In this document: positions 1 to 4,654 of the stretch, one piece after another
Numbering within the stretch: the stretch's first letter is position 1
Layout: each line of letters opens with the position of its first letter
DNA from: a bacterium
GTDB lineage: Bacteria; Krumholzibacteriota; Krumholzibacteriia; JACNKJ01
NCBI GenBank assembly: GCA_014382085.1
Contig: JACNKJ010000048.1
Span: 1-5,274, forward strand
DNA: 5,274 bases
Direction of reading: 5' to 3'
Program-made: the position numbers and the translations under genes
The notes under the pieces: generated by a model
The model's database searches: none
What the model saw: the letters and a program-made list of their open reading frames with translations, nothing else
Told to the model about the DNA's origin: nothing

Positions 1-491
1 GAATCTTGTGCGTGTTGCCTGGCCTGGCGGCGCAATTCGCTTACGAACTTGCCGGTGTTTTCCATGCCGGCATAAAGTCGTGCGTGAAAGAGGTTTCCAA
101 CTGAGCAAGGTGACACAATCCAGTGGCCACTGACAGTGAGTTCCATGCTAATGGCGTCTATCGGACAGATCGCGCTACAAGATCCGCAGCCTTCACAGGC
201 AATTCTATTGACCTTGGTTGGAACACCGGGTTCCAGAGCATCAAAGCGACAGACTTCGATGCACTGGCCACATCCCTTACAAACGAGAGGGTCGATGACG
301 GCAATTTTCCCACCAATGAAATCATGATGCTCACCTTTCGGCGCATCGAGCAAGAGGGCGAGATTGGCGGCGTCCGCGTCCGCGTCAACCAAGACCAGGT
401 TCAATTCTTTGGCCGCGAGATTGGCAAGGGCCGCACTGAGTGAAGTCTTACCCGTTCCGCCTTTTCCACTGAGAACAACAAGCTGTTTCAT
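1..491 (-). CDS. MinD/Mrp-type P-loop ATPase with inserted 2x[4Fe-4S] ferredoxin domain (second copy, 3' end cut by window)
   Basis: Predicted cytosolic ATPase of the MinD superfamily with an inserted ferredoxin domain (COG1149 type). The first 163 residues are visible; the rest lies beyond the left edge. The N-terminus MKQLVVLSGKGGTGKTSL holds the deviant Walker A motif (residues 9-16, signature Lys10), followed by a VLVDADAD strand near 33-40. Two CxxCxxCxxxC motifs follow, at C71/C74/C77/C81 and C99/C102/C105/C109, each able to bind a [4Fe-4S] cluster. After them comes the family-typical stretch with FHARLYAGMENTGK (135-148). The ATG at 491-489 overlaps the stop of the preceding ATPase gene in an ATGA arrangement, with GGGGGA as ribosome binding site. 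It is shorter between Walker A and the ferredoxin part than its neighbour, so the two are paralogues and not a recent duplication. Known for the family: such ATPases occur in pairs beside NifX-like genes. Their exact substrate is unknown; scaffold or cluster-loading work is inferred. Confidence 0.9.
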   Translation of the reverse strand, partial: MKQLVVLSGKGGTGKTSLSAALANLAAKELNLVLVDADADAANLALLLDAPKGEHHDFIGGKIAVIDPLVCKGCGQCIEVCRFDALEPGVPTKVNRIACEGCGSCSAICPIDAISMELTVSGHWIVSPCSVGNLFHARLYAGMENTGKFVSELRRQARQHAQD

Positions 492-1336
492 TGAATATCC
501 CCCAGCAGCCCTTCCCATGTTTGTCGAATTTGTGGCATTACCTCATCCAAGGCCTGTCCTTCAGCTCCTGCCGCGGCGATCTCGCGAGAAAACTCAATGC
601 GTGCGAGAATGGGGAGCTTCTCACGAAGACAATAGTCTTCCAATGGACCGTCCCGACCTCGGCTTCTGTTGATGATCACACCCATATTAGTACCCAAGCC
701 CTCTCGCACGGCGCCCACCAACAGCGAAAGATCGTGAAGGCCCAAGGGCGTCGGTTCGGCTACCAGTAGGATGAAATCCGCGTCGCGAACTGCTTCAAGC
801 GTTGCGCATGCCGAGCCTGGAGGCGCATCCAGAATGTACCAGGCATTTCGCTCGGGTCGTATCTGCCACTTCTTTAGATTGCGGATGATGGGTGTGGCCC
901 GGGACCGACCAACCTCAAGCCGCCCTTGGGCGAAGGCTAAGGTAGACGTACTTCCCTCTCGCATTTCTCCGAGGACATGATCCTTTTCGGAAAGTGCGTT
1001 CTCGGGGCACTGCCATACGCAACTGCCGCAGCCCATACAGAGATCGTCGAAAATCAAGACTCGATCCGGAAGAACCGCGATGGCGCCGAAGGCACAAACC
1101 TCGGCGCACTTCCCACAAATATTGCAGGCCTCGGAGTCGACCACGGGAACTGGCTGCGTAGATAGCTTCGTGCCGCTGATCCGTGGCTTCAGGTAAATGT
1201 CCGCATTAGGACCTTCCACATCGCAATCAATAAGACAGATATCCGTTGAAAGCTTATCGGCAGCGATACGGGCGAGACTTGTGGCTACAGTAGTCTTGCC
1301 CGTTCCACCTTTTCCACTTGCTACCGCGATAATCAC
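488..1336 (-). CDS. MinD/Mrp-type P-loop ATPase with inserted 2x[4Fe-4S] ferredoxin domain (first copy, complete)
   Basis: Complete 282-residue protein of the same family as the next gene. Walker A is GKGGTGKT at residues 8-15, the LIDCDVEGPN strand/switch region at 35-44, and the DAPPG Walker B-type motif at 170-174. The ferredoxin insert carries C71/C74/C77/C81 and C100/C103/C106/C110, two predicted [4Fe-4S] sites. A late VAEPTPLGLHDL segment (192-203) and VIINRSRG (220-227) match MinD/Mrp nucleotide-binding folds. The start is a GTG at 1336-1334, overlapping the TGA of the upstream NifX-like gene by 4 bp, with AAGGA about 9 nt before it; beginning there places the first strand (MIIAVASGKGG) exactly as in the family. 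No membrane segment or signal peptide is seen. In the operon it probably acts with the second ATPase, perhaps as a heterodimer, on the small cofactor-binding proteins encoded just before it. The family assignment is firm; the cellular role is inferred. Confidence 0.95.
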   Translation of the reverse strand: MIIAVASGKGGTGKTTVATSLARIAADKLSTDICLIDCDVEGPNADIYLKPRISGTKLSTQPVPVVDSEACNICGKCAEVCAFGAIAVLPDRVLIFDDLCMGCGSCVWQCPENALSEKDHVLGEMREGSTSTLAFAQGRLEVGRSRATPIIRNLKKWQIRPERNAWYILDAPPGSACATLEAVRDADFILLVAEPTPLGLHDLSLLVGAVREGLGTNMGVIINRSRGRDGPLEDYCLREKLPILARIEFSREIAAAGAEGQALDEVMPQIRQTWEGLLGDIQ

Positions 1337-1656
1337 GAATCGAAATCCTTGCGCAGTTTGCTCAAGATATCGCTAGCTCGACCATCCTTGAGAGCTAGGG
1401 TCTTCATTCCAGCTTCATCGAAGACCTTCTGAGCCTGTGGACCGACCTTCCCCGAGACCACAAGAGTGACTCCTTCTTCGAGAAGCCACTGTGCGACCTT
1501 CACTCCAGTACCGTGTTCACCATCTTTGAGCAAGTTTGGTTTCGACTCCAAGTTCCCCGATTCCGTATCGAGAATTTGGAAGCTCGCGCAACGAGCCATC
1601 ACCATACTGATGGAATCTTCGGGAAGGCTGCCTTCACAGGCGACGGCAATTTTCAT
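1333..1656 (-). CDS. NifX/NafY-like dinitrogenase iron-molybdenum cofactor-binding family protein, divergent copy
   Basis: 107-residue protein with the length and fold signature of the Nitro_FeMo-Co domain (Pfam PF02579; NifX, NafY, NifB C-terminus, ORP). It opens with MKIAVACEGSLPED and later shows GTGVKVAQWLLEEGVTLVVSGKVGP (49-73, read as two pieces: GTGVKVAQWLLEEGV and TLVVSGKVGP), which matches the family's helix-strand-'GG.G' element. The usual S..FGRA segment is altered to ISMVMARCASF (16-26), and the C-terminal Cys/His tail found in its neighbour is absent; only C7 and C23 remain as possible soft ligands. The ATG at 1656 was chosen over an in-frame ATG at 1680 because a GAGGAG ribosome site lies 7 nt upstream and the family starts with MKIA. 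It sits 11 bp after the other NifX-like gene and overlaps the ATPase start by 4 bp. The likely role is binding or carrying a metal cluster; no nif structural genes are visible, so nitrogen fixation is not implied. Confidence 0.85.
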   Translation of the reverse strand: MKIAVACEGSLPEDSISMVMARCASFQILDTESGNLESKPNLLKDGEHGTGVKVAQWLLEEGVTLVVSGKVGPQAQKVFDEAGMKTLALKDGRASDILSKLRKDFDS

Positions 1657-1663
1657 GATAACT

Positions 1664-1669
1664 CTCCTC
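1664..1669 (-). promoter_or_regulatory. Ribosome binding site GAGGAG deciding the start at 1656
   Basis: On the minus strand GAGGAG lies 7 nt before the ATG at 1656 and overlaps the TGA stop of the preceding NifX-like gene. The longer in-frame start at 1680 would put the initiation codon upstream of this site and add eight residues (MSRLRRVI) not seen in the family, so 1656 is preferred. Confidence 0.75.
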
Positions 1670-2054
1670 AATCGTGACAATCTCCATGTCCACCGGAACA
1701 GGGGTCAGACTCTCGCAATTCACCGCGAAGAAAAGCCTCCACGGCATTCTTAACCGGGCCATTGAAGCCAGCAGCAACCTGCACTCCGCGTTGCTCAAAA
1801 AACTGAATGGCGCGTCCACCAATGCCTCCGGTAAGGATCACATTGGCCCCTAAATCCGCGATATATTCGGGAATCTGTCCGGGAGCGTGACCCTCGACGA
1901 AGGGATTACTTTCAATGCGACTGTCGTGAACGACACCCTCCACCACCTCCACCAGGGTGTAGGCAGGACAGCGACCAAAATGCTCGCTAACCTGACCGTC
2001 AATCCCCTGCAGGTCGGCGGAGGCCACGGCGATACTCATAGTGCTGCTGTTCAT
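1668..2054 (-). CDS. NifX/NafY-like dinitrogenase iron-molybdenum cofactor-binding family protein with C-terminal Cys/His tail
   Basis: 128-residue member of the PF02579 family (NifX/NafY/ORP type). The core reads MSIAVASADLQG (6-17), then VSEHFGRCPAYTLVEV (22-37), which is the conserved S.hFGR.p.y signature, and later VILTGGIGGRAIQFFEQRGV (72-91), the family glycine-rich turn and helix. The C-terminus CSGGHGDCHD (119-128) is a Cys/His-rich tail of the kind often found on these proteins in anaerobes and could hold a metal. The ATG at 2054 overlaps the stop of the DUF5320 gene as ATGA and has GTGAGG four nt upstream; an alternative ATG at 2039 would start nearer the family's usual N-terminus but has no ribosome site. 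It is expected to be a soluble carrier for a metal-sulfur cluster, working with the ATPases downstream. Which cluster it binds cannot be read from the sequence. Confidence 0.92.
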   Translation of the reverse strand: MNSSTMSIAVASADLQGIDGQVSEHFGRCPAYTLVEVVEGVVHDSRIESNPFVEGHAPGQIPEYIADLGANVILTGGIGGRAIQFFEQRGVQVAAGFNGPVKNAVEAFLRGELRESDPCSGGHGDCHD

Positions 2055-2284
2055 CGATCCTCACTTTCCACAATTGTTCTACGGCCATAGCCTCGGCCCA
2101 TGCCGGCTCCTTGGCCGCGGCCTAAGCCCCGACCCATTCCCCGGCGACGATTCCTAACTCGGCCCGGCCAAAATTCCGTTTCACTCGTTTCCTGTTCCTT
2201 GCTTTCTTCGCCATTGCATCGGCCGCGTCCACGACCGGTCCTGGGACCCTTTCCTTCCGGGCCTTTTCGATTCAATCCAGGCAT
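2051..2284 (-). CDS. DUF5320 family small Gly/Arg-rich protein
   Basis: 77-residue protein whose N-terminus MPGLNRKGPEGKGPRTGRG and single C23 (GRGRC) match the DUF5320 pattern (typically MP..D.TGP.G.GP.TGRG.G.C). The middle is polar (EESKEQETSETE, 26-37) and the C-terminal half is a Gly/Arg repeat region: MGRG, LGRG, QGAG, MGRG, YGRR at 50-69. The ATG at 2284 lies 1 bp after the DUF134 stop, with AGGAG on the upstream side at 5-6 nt spacing; a much longer in-frame extension to 2473 is only the antiparallel shadow of the DUF134 gene. The strong positive charge suggests low structure and possibly nucleic-acid or partner binding, but that is a guess. No function is established for the family; it recurs next to NifX-like and MinD-ferredoxin genes. 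Confidence 0.82.
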   Translation of the reverse strand: MPGLNRKGPEGKGPRTGRGRGRCNGEESKEQETSETEFWPGRVRNRRRGMGRGLGRGQGAGMGRGYGRRTIVESEDR

Positions 2285-2285
2285 T

Positions 2286-2714
2286 TCAACTCCTATCAAC
2301 TTTGCTGCCGCGGGATCCTCCGCGACCTTTTCCTTGTCCATGGCCGGTGCCAGCGCAGTGGCATCCACGGCCGCGGCGTCCATCGGCACCATGTACGGGA
2401 CAGGGCCATTTGCCCTTGCCACGTTTCCTTTGAATATGCCCGCCCTCGATATTGAGCCGCTTGCCCTGCACAAGGGCCTCGGTCACCGTCTGACGCGCGC
2501 GCTGAAGTACCCGGGCGAAAGTTGCCCGGCTTACCCCCATGCGCTCGGCTGCGGCTTCCTGATACAGACCCTCGAAATCCACCAAGCGCATGGCTTCCAA
2601 TCCATCGAGAGTCAGCTCCAGGGTCTCCAGCTGAGAACTGGGAACCGCCTGGGGCTTGAAGATTCGCTCTTCCAGATGATCGGGAATGCGGCGCTGATTT
2701 TGGGGTCGGGGCAT
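2286..2714 (-). CDS. UPF0251/DUF134 family predicted DNA-binding protein, first gene of the operon
   Basis: 142-residue protein. It begins MPRPQNQRRIP and continues FKPQAVPSSQLETLELTLD (19-37), LEAMRLVDFEGLYQEAAAER (39-58) and MGVSRATFARVLQRAR (59-74), the complete DUF134 signature including a sigma-70-region-4-like helix-turn-helix around 50-75, ending at NIEGG (88-92). The family is predicted to bind DNA; few members have been studied. Beyond the domain is a basic, Gly-rich tail with CPVH (105-108), CHC (118-120) and H125, a possible metal site. The ATG at 2714 was chosen over 2765 because GGAGG lies 4 nt upstream and family members start MPRP; the longer start would lie inside the promoter. 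It is the promoter-proximal gene and faces a 22-bp palindrome in its own promoter, so autoregulation is likely. A metal- or redox-responsive repressor is the best guess. Confidence 0.92.
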   Translation of the reverse strand: MPRPQNQRRIPDHLEERIFKPQAVPSSQLETLELTLDGLEAMRLVDFEGLYQEAAAERMGVSRATFARVLQRARQTVTEALVQGKRLNIEGGHIQRKRGKGKWPCPVHGADGRRGRGCHCAGTGHGQGKGRGGSRGSKVDRS

Positions 2715-2730
2715 GTTTCCTCCGGTCTTA

Positions 2731-2752
2731 GTTATGAACATATGCTCATAAC
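2731..2752. promoter_or_regulatory. 22-bp palindromic operator candidate in the divergent control region
   Basis: The left half is GTTATGAACAT and the reverse complement of the right half is GTTATGAGCAT, so 10 of 11 positions pair. The dyad centre lies between 2741 and 2742, inside the -10 region of the operon promoter. Position and symmetry fit a dimeric repressor site that blocks RNA polymerase. The DUF134 protein encoded immediately downstream is the obvious candidate binder (inference). It ends about 59 bp before the predicted nadA -35, so control of nadA is less likely. Confidence 0.72.
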
Positions 2753-2765
2753 AAGCTTTCGTCAA
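2737..2765 (-). promoter_or_regulatory. Sigma70-type promoter of the DUF134-NifX-MinD operon
   Basis: Minus strand: -35 TTGACG (2765-2760, five of six consensus bases), a 17-nt spacer, and -10 TATGTT (2742-2737, four of six). Transcription would start near 2730, about 16 nt before the ATG at 2714, leaving room only for the GGAGG ribosome site. The palindromic operator overlaps the -10 element and half of the spacer. No start site mapping is available, so this is a sequence prediction. Confidence 0.7.
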
Positions 2766-2810
2766 GACCCGGTGGCGAATTGAGGAGTTTTTTCACAAGG
2801 AGGGTCGGTC

Positions 2811-2838
2811 TTGTATTCCTTGGGCGGCTCTGTAAAAT
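2811..2838 (+). promoter_or_regulatory. Possible sigma70-type promoter for nadA
   Basis: Plus strand TTGTAT (2811-2816, three of six consensus bases) and TAAAAT (2833-2838, five of six) are separated by 16 nt. Initiation near 2845 would give a short leader containing the GGAGG site before the nadA ATG at 2862. The -35 is weak, so this call is tentative. Confidence 0.4.
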
Positions 2839-2850
2839 GGAAGCGCCCCC

Positions 2851-2855
2851 GGAGG
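2851..2855 (+). promoter_or_regulatory. Ribosome binding site GGAGG for nadA start at 2862
   Basis: GGAGG followed by a 6-nt spacer (TGGCCC) precedes ATG 2862. A second good site, AAGGAGG (2797-2803), stands 7 nt before an in-frame TTG at 2811, which would add 17 residues (MYSLGGSVKWKRPRRWP). The shorter form is preferred because the extra residues are basic and unlike the family, and the best -10 box lies downstream of the TTG. Confidence 0.65.
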
Positions 2856-2861
2856 TGGCCC

Positions 2862-3815
2862 ATGTCCGCGACTATCGACCCCATCATCCCCGCCGACCTC
2901 GACCTGGAAGCCGAAATCCTTCGCATGAAGAAGGAGAAAGGCGCTGTGCTGCTGGCACACTATTATCAAGAGTCGGAAATTCAGGATCTGGCCGATCACC
3001 TTGGCGACAGCCTAGCCCTTGCCCAAGCCGCCAAACAGGCCAAGGCCGAGGTCATCGTGTTCGCGGGTGTGCACTTCATGGCGGAGACGGCCAAGATCGT
3101 GAACCCCGAAGCCACCGTGGTCATCCCCGACATGGATGCGGGATGTTCCCTCGCCGATTCCTGCCCCGGCCACGAGCTGGCTGCCTGGAAGGCCGAGCAT
3201 CCCGATCACAAGGTGATCGCCTACATCAATTGCACGGCCGAGACCAAAGCCCAGGCGGATATCATTTGCACATCGGGTAATGCGGAGAAGGTGGTGGCGT
3301 CCTTTCCCGAGGACCAGCCCATTCTATTCGTACCCGACAAGAACCTGGGTGCCTGGCTCAACAAGGAGCTGGGACGGAACATGGATCTCTGGCCGGGCAC
3401 CTGCGTGGTGCACGAAACATTCAGCGAACGCAAGATCGTGGAGGAAATGGCGAGGCACCCGAAAGCGCTCTTCATCGCCCATCCCGAGTGCGAAGAAGCC
3501 GTGCTTCAGCACGCGCACTTTGTAGGATCCACCAAGAAGCTTCTGGATTTTGTGCGCGAGAGCGATGCCCAGGAATTCATCGTAGGAACCGAGACGGGCA
3601 TTCTTCACGAAATGGGCAAGCAAGCGCCGGGCAAAACATTGATCGCCGCGCCCTACGATGAGAACAGCTGCAATTGTAACGAGTGTCCCTACATGAAACT
3701 GAACACTCTGGAGAAACTCTATCTCTGCCTGCGCGACCTTGAGCCCCGCATCGAGATGGATGAAGACCTACGGCTGAAGGCTCTCGTGCCCATGGAGAGG
3801 ATGCTGGCGCTATAG
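2862..3815 (+). CDS. nadA: Quinolinate synthase A
   Basis: 317-residue NadA, which condenses iminoaspartate with dihydroxyacetone phosphate to make quinolinate, the NAD precursor, using an oxygen-sensitive [4Fe-4S] cluster in the cytosol. Family motifs are in order: LAHYYQ (31-36, with H33 and Y35), FAGVHFMAETAK (67-78), MDAGCSLADSC (91-101), YINCTAETKA (121-130), ICTSGNA (135-141), FVPDKNLG (156-163), WPGTCVVHE (177-185), AHPEC (206-210), VGTETG (241-246) and CNECPYMKLNTLEKL (272-286). C95, C181 and C275 fit the three cluster ligands. The length is normal for the family. C101, C210, C270 and C272 are extra cysteines; the last two form a C-x-C-x-x-C group with C275. It is transcribed away from the NifX/MinD operon and no nadB or nadC is seen in the window, so it looks like a separate unit with its own promoter. 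No clear hairpin-plus-T terminator follows it. Confidence 0.97.
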   Translation: MSATIDPIIPADLDLEAEILRMKKEKGAVLLAHYYQESEIQDLADHLGDSLALAQAAKQAKAEVIVFAGVHFMAETAKIVNPEATVVIPDMDAGCSLADSCPGHELAAWKAEHPDHKVIAYINCTAETKAQADIICTSGNAEKVVASFPEDQPILFVPDKNLGAWLNKELGRNMDLWPGTCVVHETFSERKIVEEMARHPKALFIAHPECEEAVLQHAHFVGSTKKLLDFVRESDAQEFIVGTETGILHEMGKQAPGKTLIAAPYDENSCNCNECPYMKLNTLEKLYLCLRDLEPRIEMDEDLRLKALVPMERMLAL

Positions 3816-4006
3816 TTCACCGGCCGCCGAAAAGCCTAGGCCAGTTTGCACCCTTTCGTTAATCTCTCTCATGAGAATTGGATCTTTGCAAAGCCCTCGC
3901 TTTATCAAGGCGCTTAACTTGATTTTCAGTATATCAAGCGAATCTCCTTGATTCCCAGAGGCTTTCAAAGAAGTGCACCCGGTCGCAGCGAGCACTCGAG
4001 GATCCC
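3816..4006 (+). other. Intergenic region between nadA and the aldolase gene
   Basis: This 191-bp gap is visibly more AT-rich around 3850-3960 than its flanks. It holds three short perfect palindromes (GCCTAGGC at 3835-3842, TCTCATGAGA at 3867-3876, CTTTGCAAAG at 3884-3893), a weak hairpin AAAGC-CCTC-GCTTT (3890-3903), and the four half-site array described separately. I see no convincing rho-independent terminator, no sigma70 promoter with both boxes, no tRNA and no riboswitch that I recognise. A GAGG ribosome site at 3997-4000 or nearby precedes the ATG at 4007. Confidence 0.6.
3904..3952. repeat. Array of four alternating ATCAAG/CTTGAT half-sites (two dyads), putative operator
   Basis: ATCAAG at 3904-3909, CTTGAT at 3918-3923, ATCAAG at 3933-3938 and CTTGAT at 3947-3952. 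Each ATCAAG/CTTGAT pair is an exact 6-N8-6 inverted repeat, and the second pair is displaced 29 bp from the first, close to three helical turns. The interior 8 bases differ between the two copies, so the arms and not the spacer are conserved, as expected for protein-binding sites. The array ends 54 bp before the aldolase start, consistent with control of the aldolase-mtnA pair. The regulator is unknown and not encoded in the window as far as can be seen. Confidence 0.6.
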
Positions 4007-4654
4007 ATGTCCACCTCCGCCATCCTTCGCAAGGGACGACACGAAAGCCTGGTCGATCTTGGCCGCCGTCTCCACGCACGAGGACTCATCGCAGGCAGCG
4101 AGGGCAATTTGAGTTGCCGCTTGCCGGGCGGACAGATTCTCATCACGCCAGCGGGCCGAGCCAAGGCCGAGATTGGCGAAAGCGATCTCGCGCTACTCGA
4201 TCCAAACGGCCGCGTTTTGCGCGGCAATCCATCAACCGAAAGTGTCATGCATGCGGAACTCTATCGAGCCTGCCCCGAGGCGAAGATTGTAATACACGCG
4301 CATCCGCCTGTGGCCGTAGCCTGGAGCCTGGCACATCCCGGCGCGAGCGAGATGCCGGCGGAGTATCTTGCGGAATCACTTCTCGCCTTCGGCAGAATTC
4401 CCATTGCATCCTATGCACGACCCGGTAGCGAAGAACTGGCGAAATCCATTTTGCCGTTCCTGCCAGAATGTCGAGCAATCATCCTGGACCGCCATGGCGC
4501 AGTTACATGGGGCGCAAGCGTGGAGGAGGCACTGATCCTCCTCGAGCAACTGGAACAGGTCGCCTGCATACTGCGGGACGCGTTCCGCATGGGTAATCCG
4601 CAGCCCCTTCCTCCAGACGAAGTGAAAGCCATCCTCGCCGGGAGGAAACCTTGA
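4007..4654 (+). CDS. Class II aldolase/adducin family protein, likely 5-deoxy- or methylthio-ribulose-1-phosphate lyase
   Basis: 215-residue class II (zinc) aldolase, the same length as E. coli L-fuculose-1-phosphate aldolase. Motifs: GSEGNLSCR (30-38), ITPAG (46-50), STESVMHAELYR (76-87) with E78 as the likely acid/base, HAHPPVAVAWS (97-107) with H97 and H99, and RHGAVTWG (162-169) with H163 as the third zinc ligand. E78, H97, H99 and H163 have almost the same spacing as the catalytic Glu and zinc histidines of FucA. Its stop overlaps the mtnA start by 4 bp, so its substrate is probably the product of MtnA. Three roles fit: MtnB dehydratase of the methionine salvage pathway; the aldolase of the DHAP shunt (Ald2 in Rhodospirillum rubrum); or 5-deoxyribulose-1-phosphate aldolase (DrdA in Bacillus thuringiensis). 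The last two give dihydroxyacetone phosphate plus an aldehyde. Motifs alone do not separate these. The start ATG is preceded by GAGG. Confidence 0.88.
   Translation: MSTSAILRKGRHESLVDLGRRLHARGLIAGSEGNLSCRLPGGQILITPAGRAKAEIGESDLALLDPNGRVLRGNPSTESVMHAELYRACPEAKIVIHAHPPVAVAWSLAHPGASEMPAEYLAESLLAFGRIPIASYARPGSEELAKSILPFLPECRAIILDRHGAVTWGASVEEALILLEQLEQVACILRDAFRMGNPQPLPPDEVKAILAGRKP
4641..4645 (+). promoter_or_regulatory. Ribosome binding site GGAGG for the TTG start of mtnA
   Basis: GGAGG inside the last codons of the aldolase gene lies 5 nt before TTG 4651. The TTG shares bases with the aldolase stop (TTGA at 4651-4654). No ATG lies near the family's N-terminus, since the first in-frame ATG is at residue 39, so the TTG is the supported start. 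Confidence 0.8.

Noticed and set aside
2051..2473. Longer 140-residue version of the DUF5320 protein.
   Set aside because: The first 63 residues overlap the DUF134 gene in another frame; the MPGLNRKG start at 2284 has a ribosome site and matches the family.
1..2714. Reading the NifX-like genes as part of a nitrogen-fixation cluster.
   Set aside because: No nifHDK, nifB, nifE or nifN is present, and the pairing with ferredoxin-MinD ATPases and DUF134 fits ORP-like loci better.
2100..2783. Long plus-strand open frame (227 codons) opposite the DUF134 and DUF5320 genes.
   Set aside because: It is the antisense shadow of two recognised genes, is rich in Pro/Arg/Ser from GC-rich codons, and has no family motif or ribosome site.
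3835..3903. Possible rho-independent terminator after nadA (GCCTAGGC palindrome and AAAGC-CCTC-GCTTT hairpin).
   Set aside because: Stems are 4-5 bp, and no T-run follows that would make a terminator.
3954..4006. Possible SAM-type riboswitch ahead of the aldolase-mtnA genes, suggested by the pathway.
   Set aside because: No recognisable conserved core or pairing pattern of a known SAM or SAH riboswitch was found by eye; a covariance-model search would settle it.
3810..4079. Minus-strand open frame of 89 codons across the nadA-aldolase gap, with a protein-like stretch LDILKIKLSALIKRG.
   Set aside because: Its start lies antisense inside the aldolase gene, it has no ribosome site, matches no family I recognise, and its middle overlaps the half-site array. 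It could be a gene remnant, but nothing supports that.
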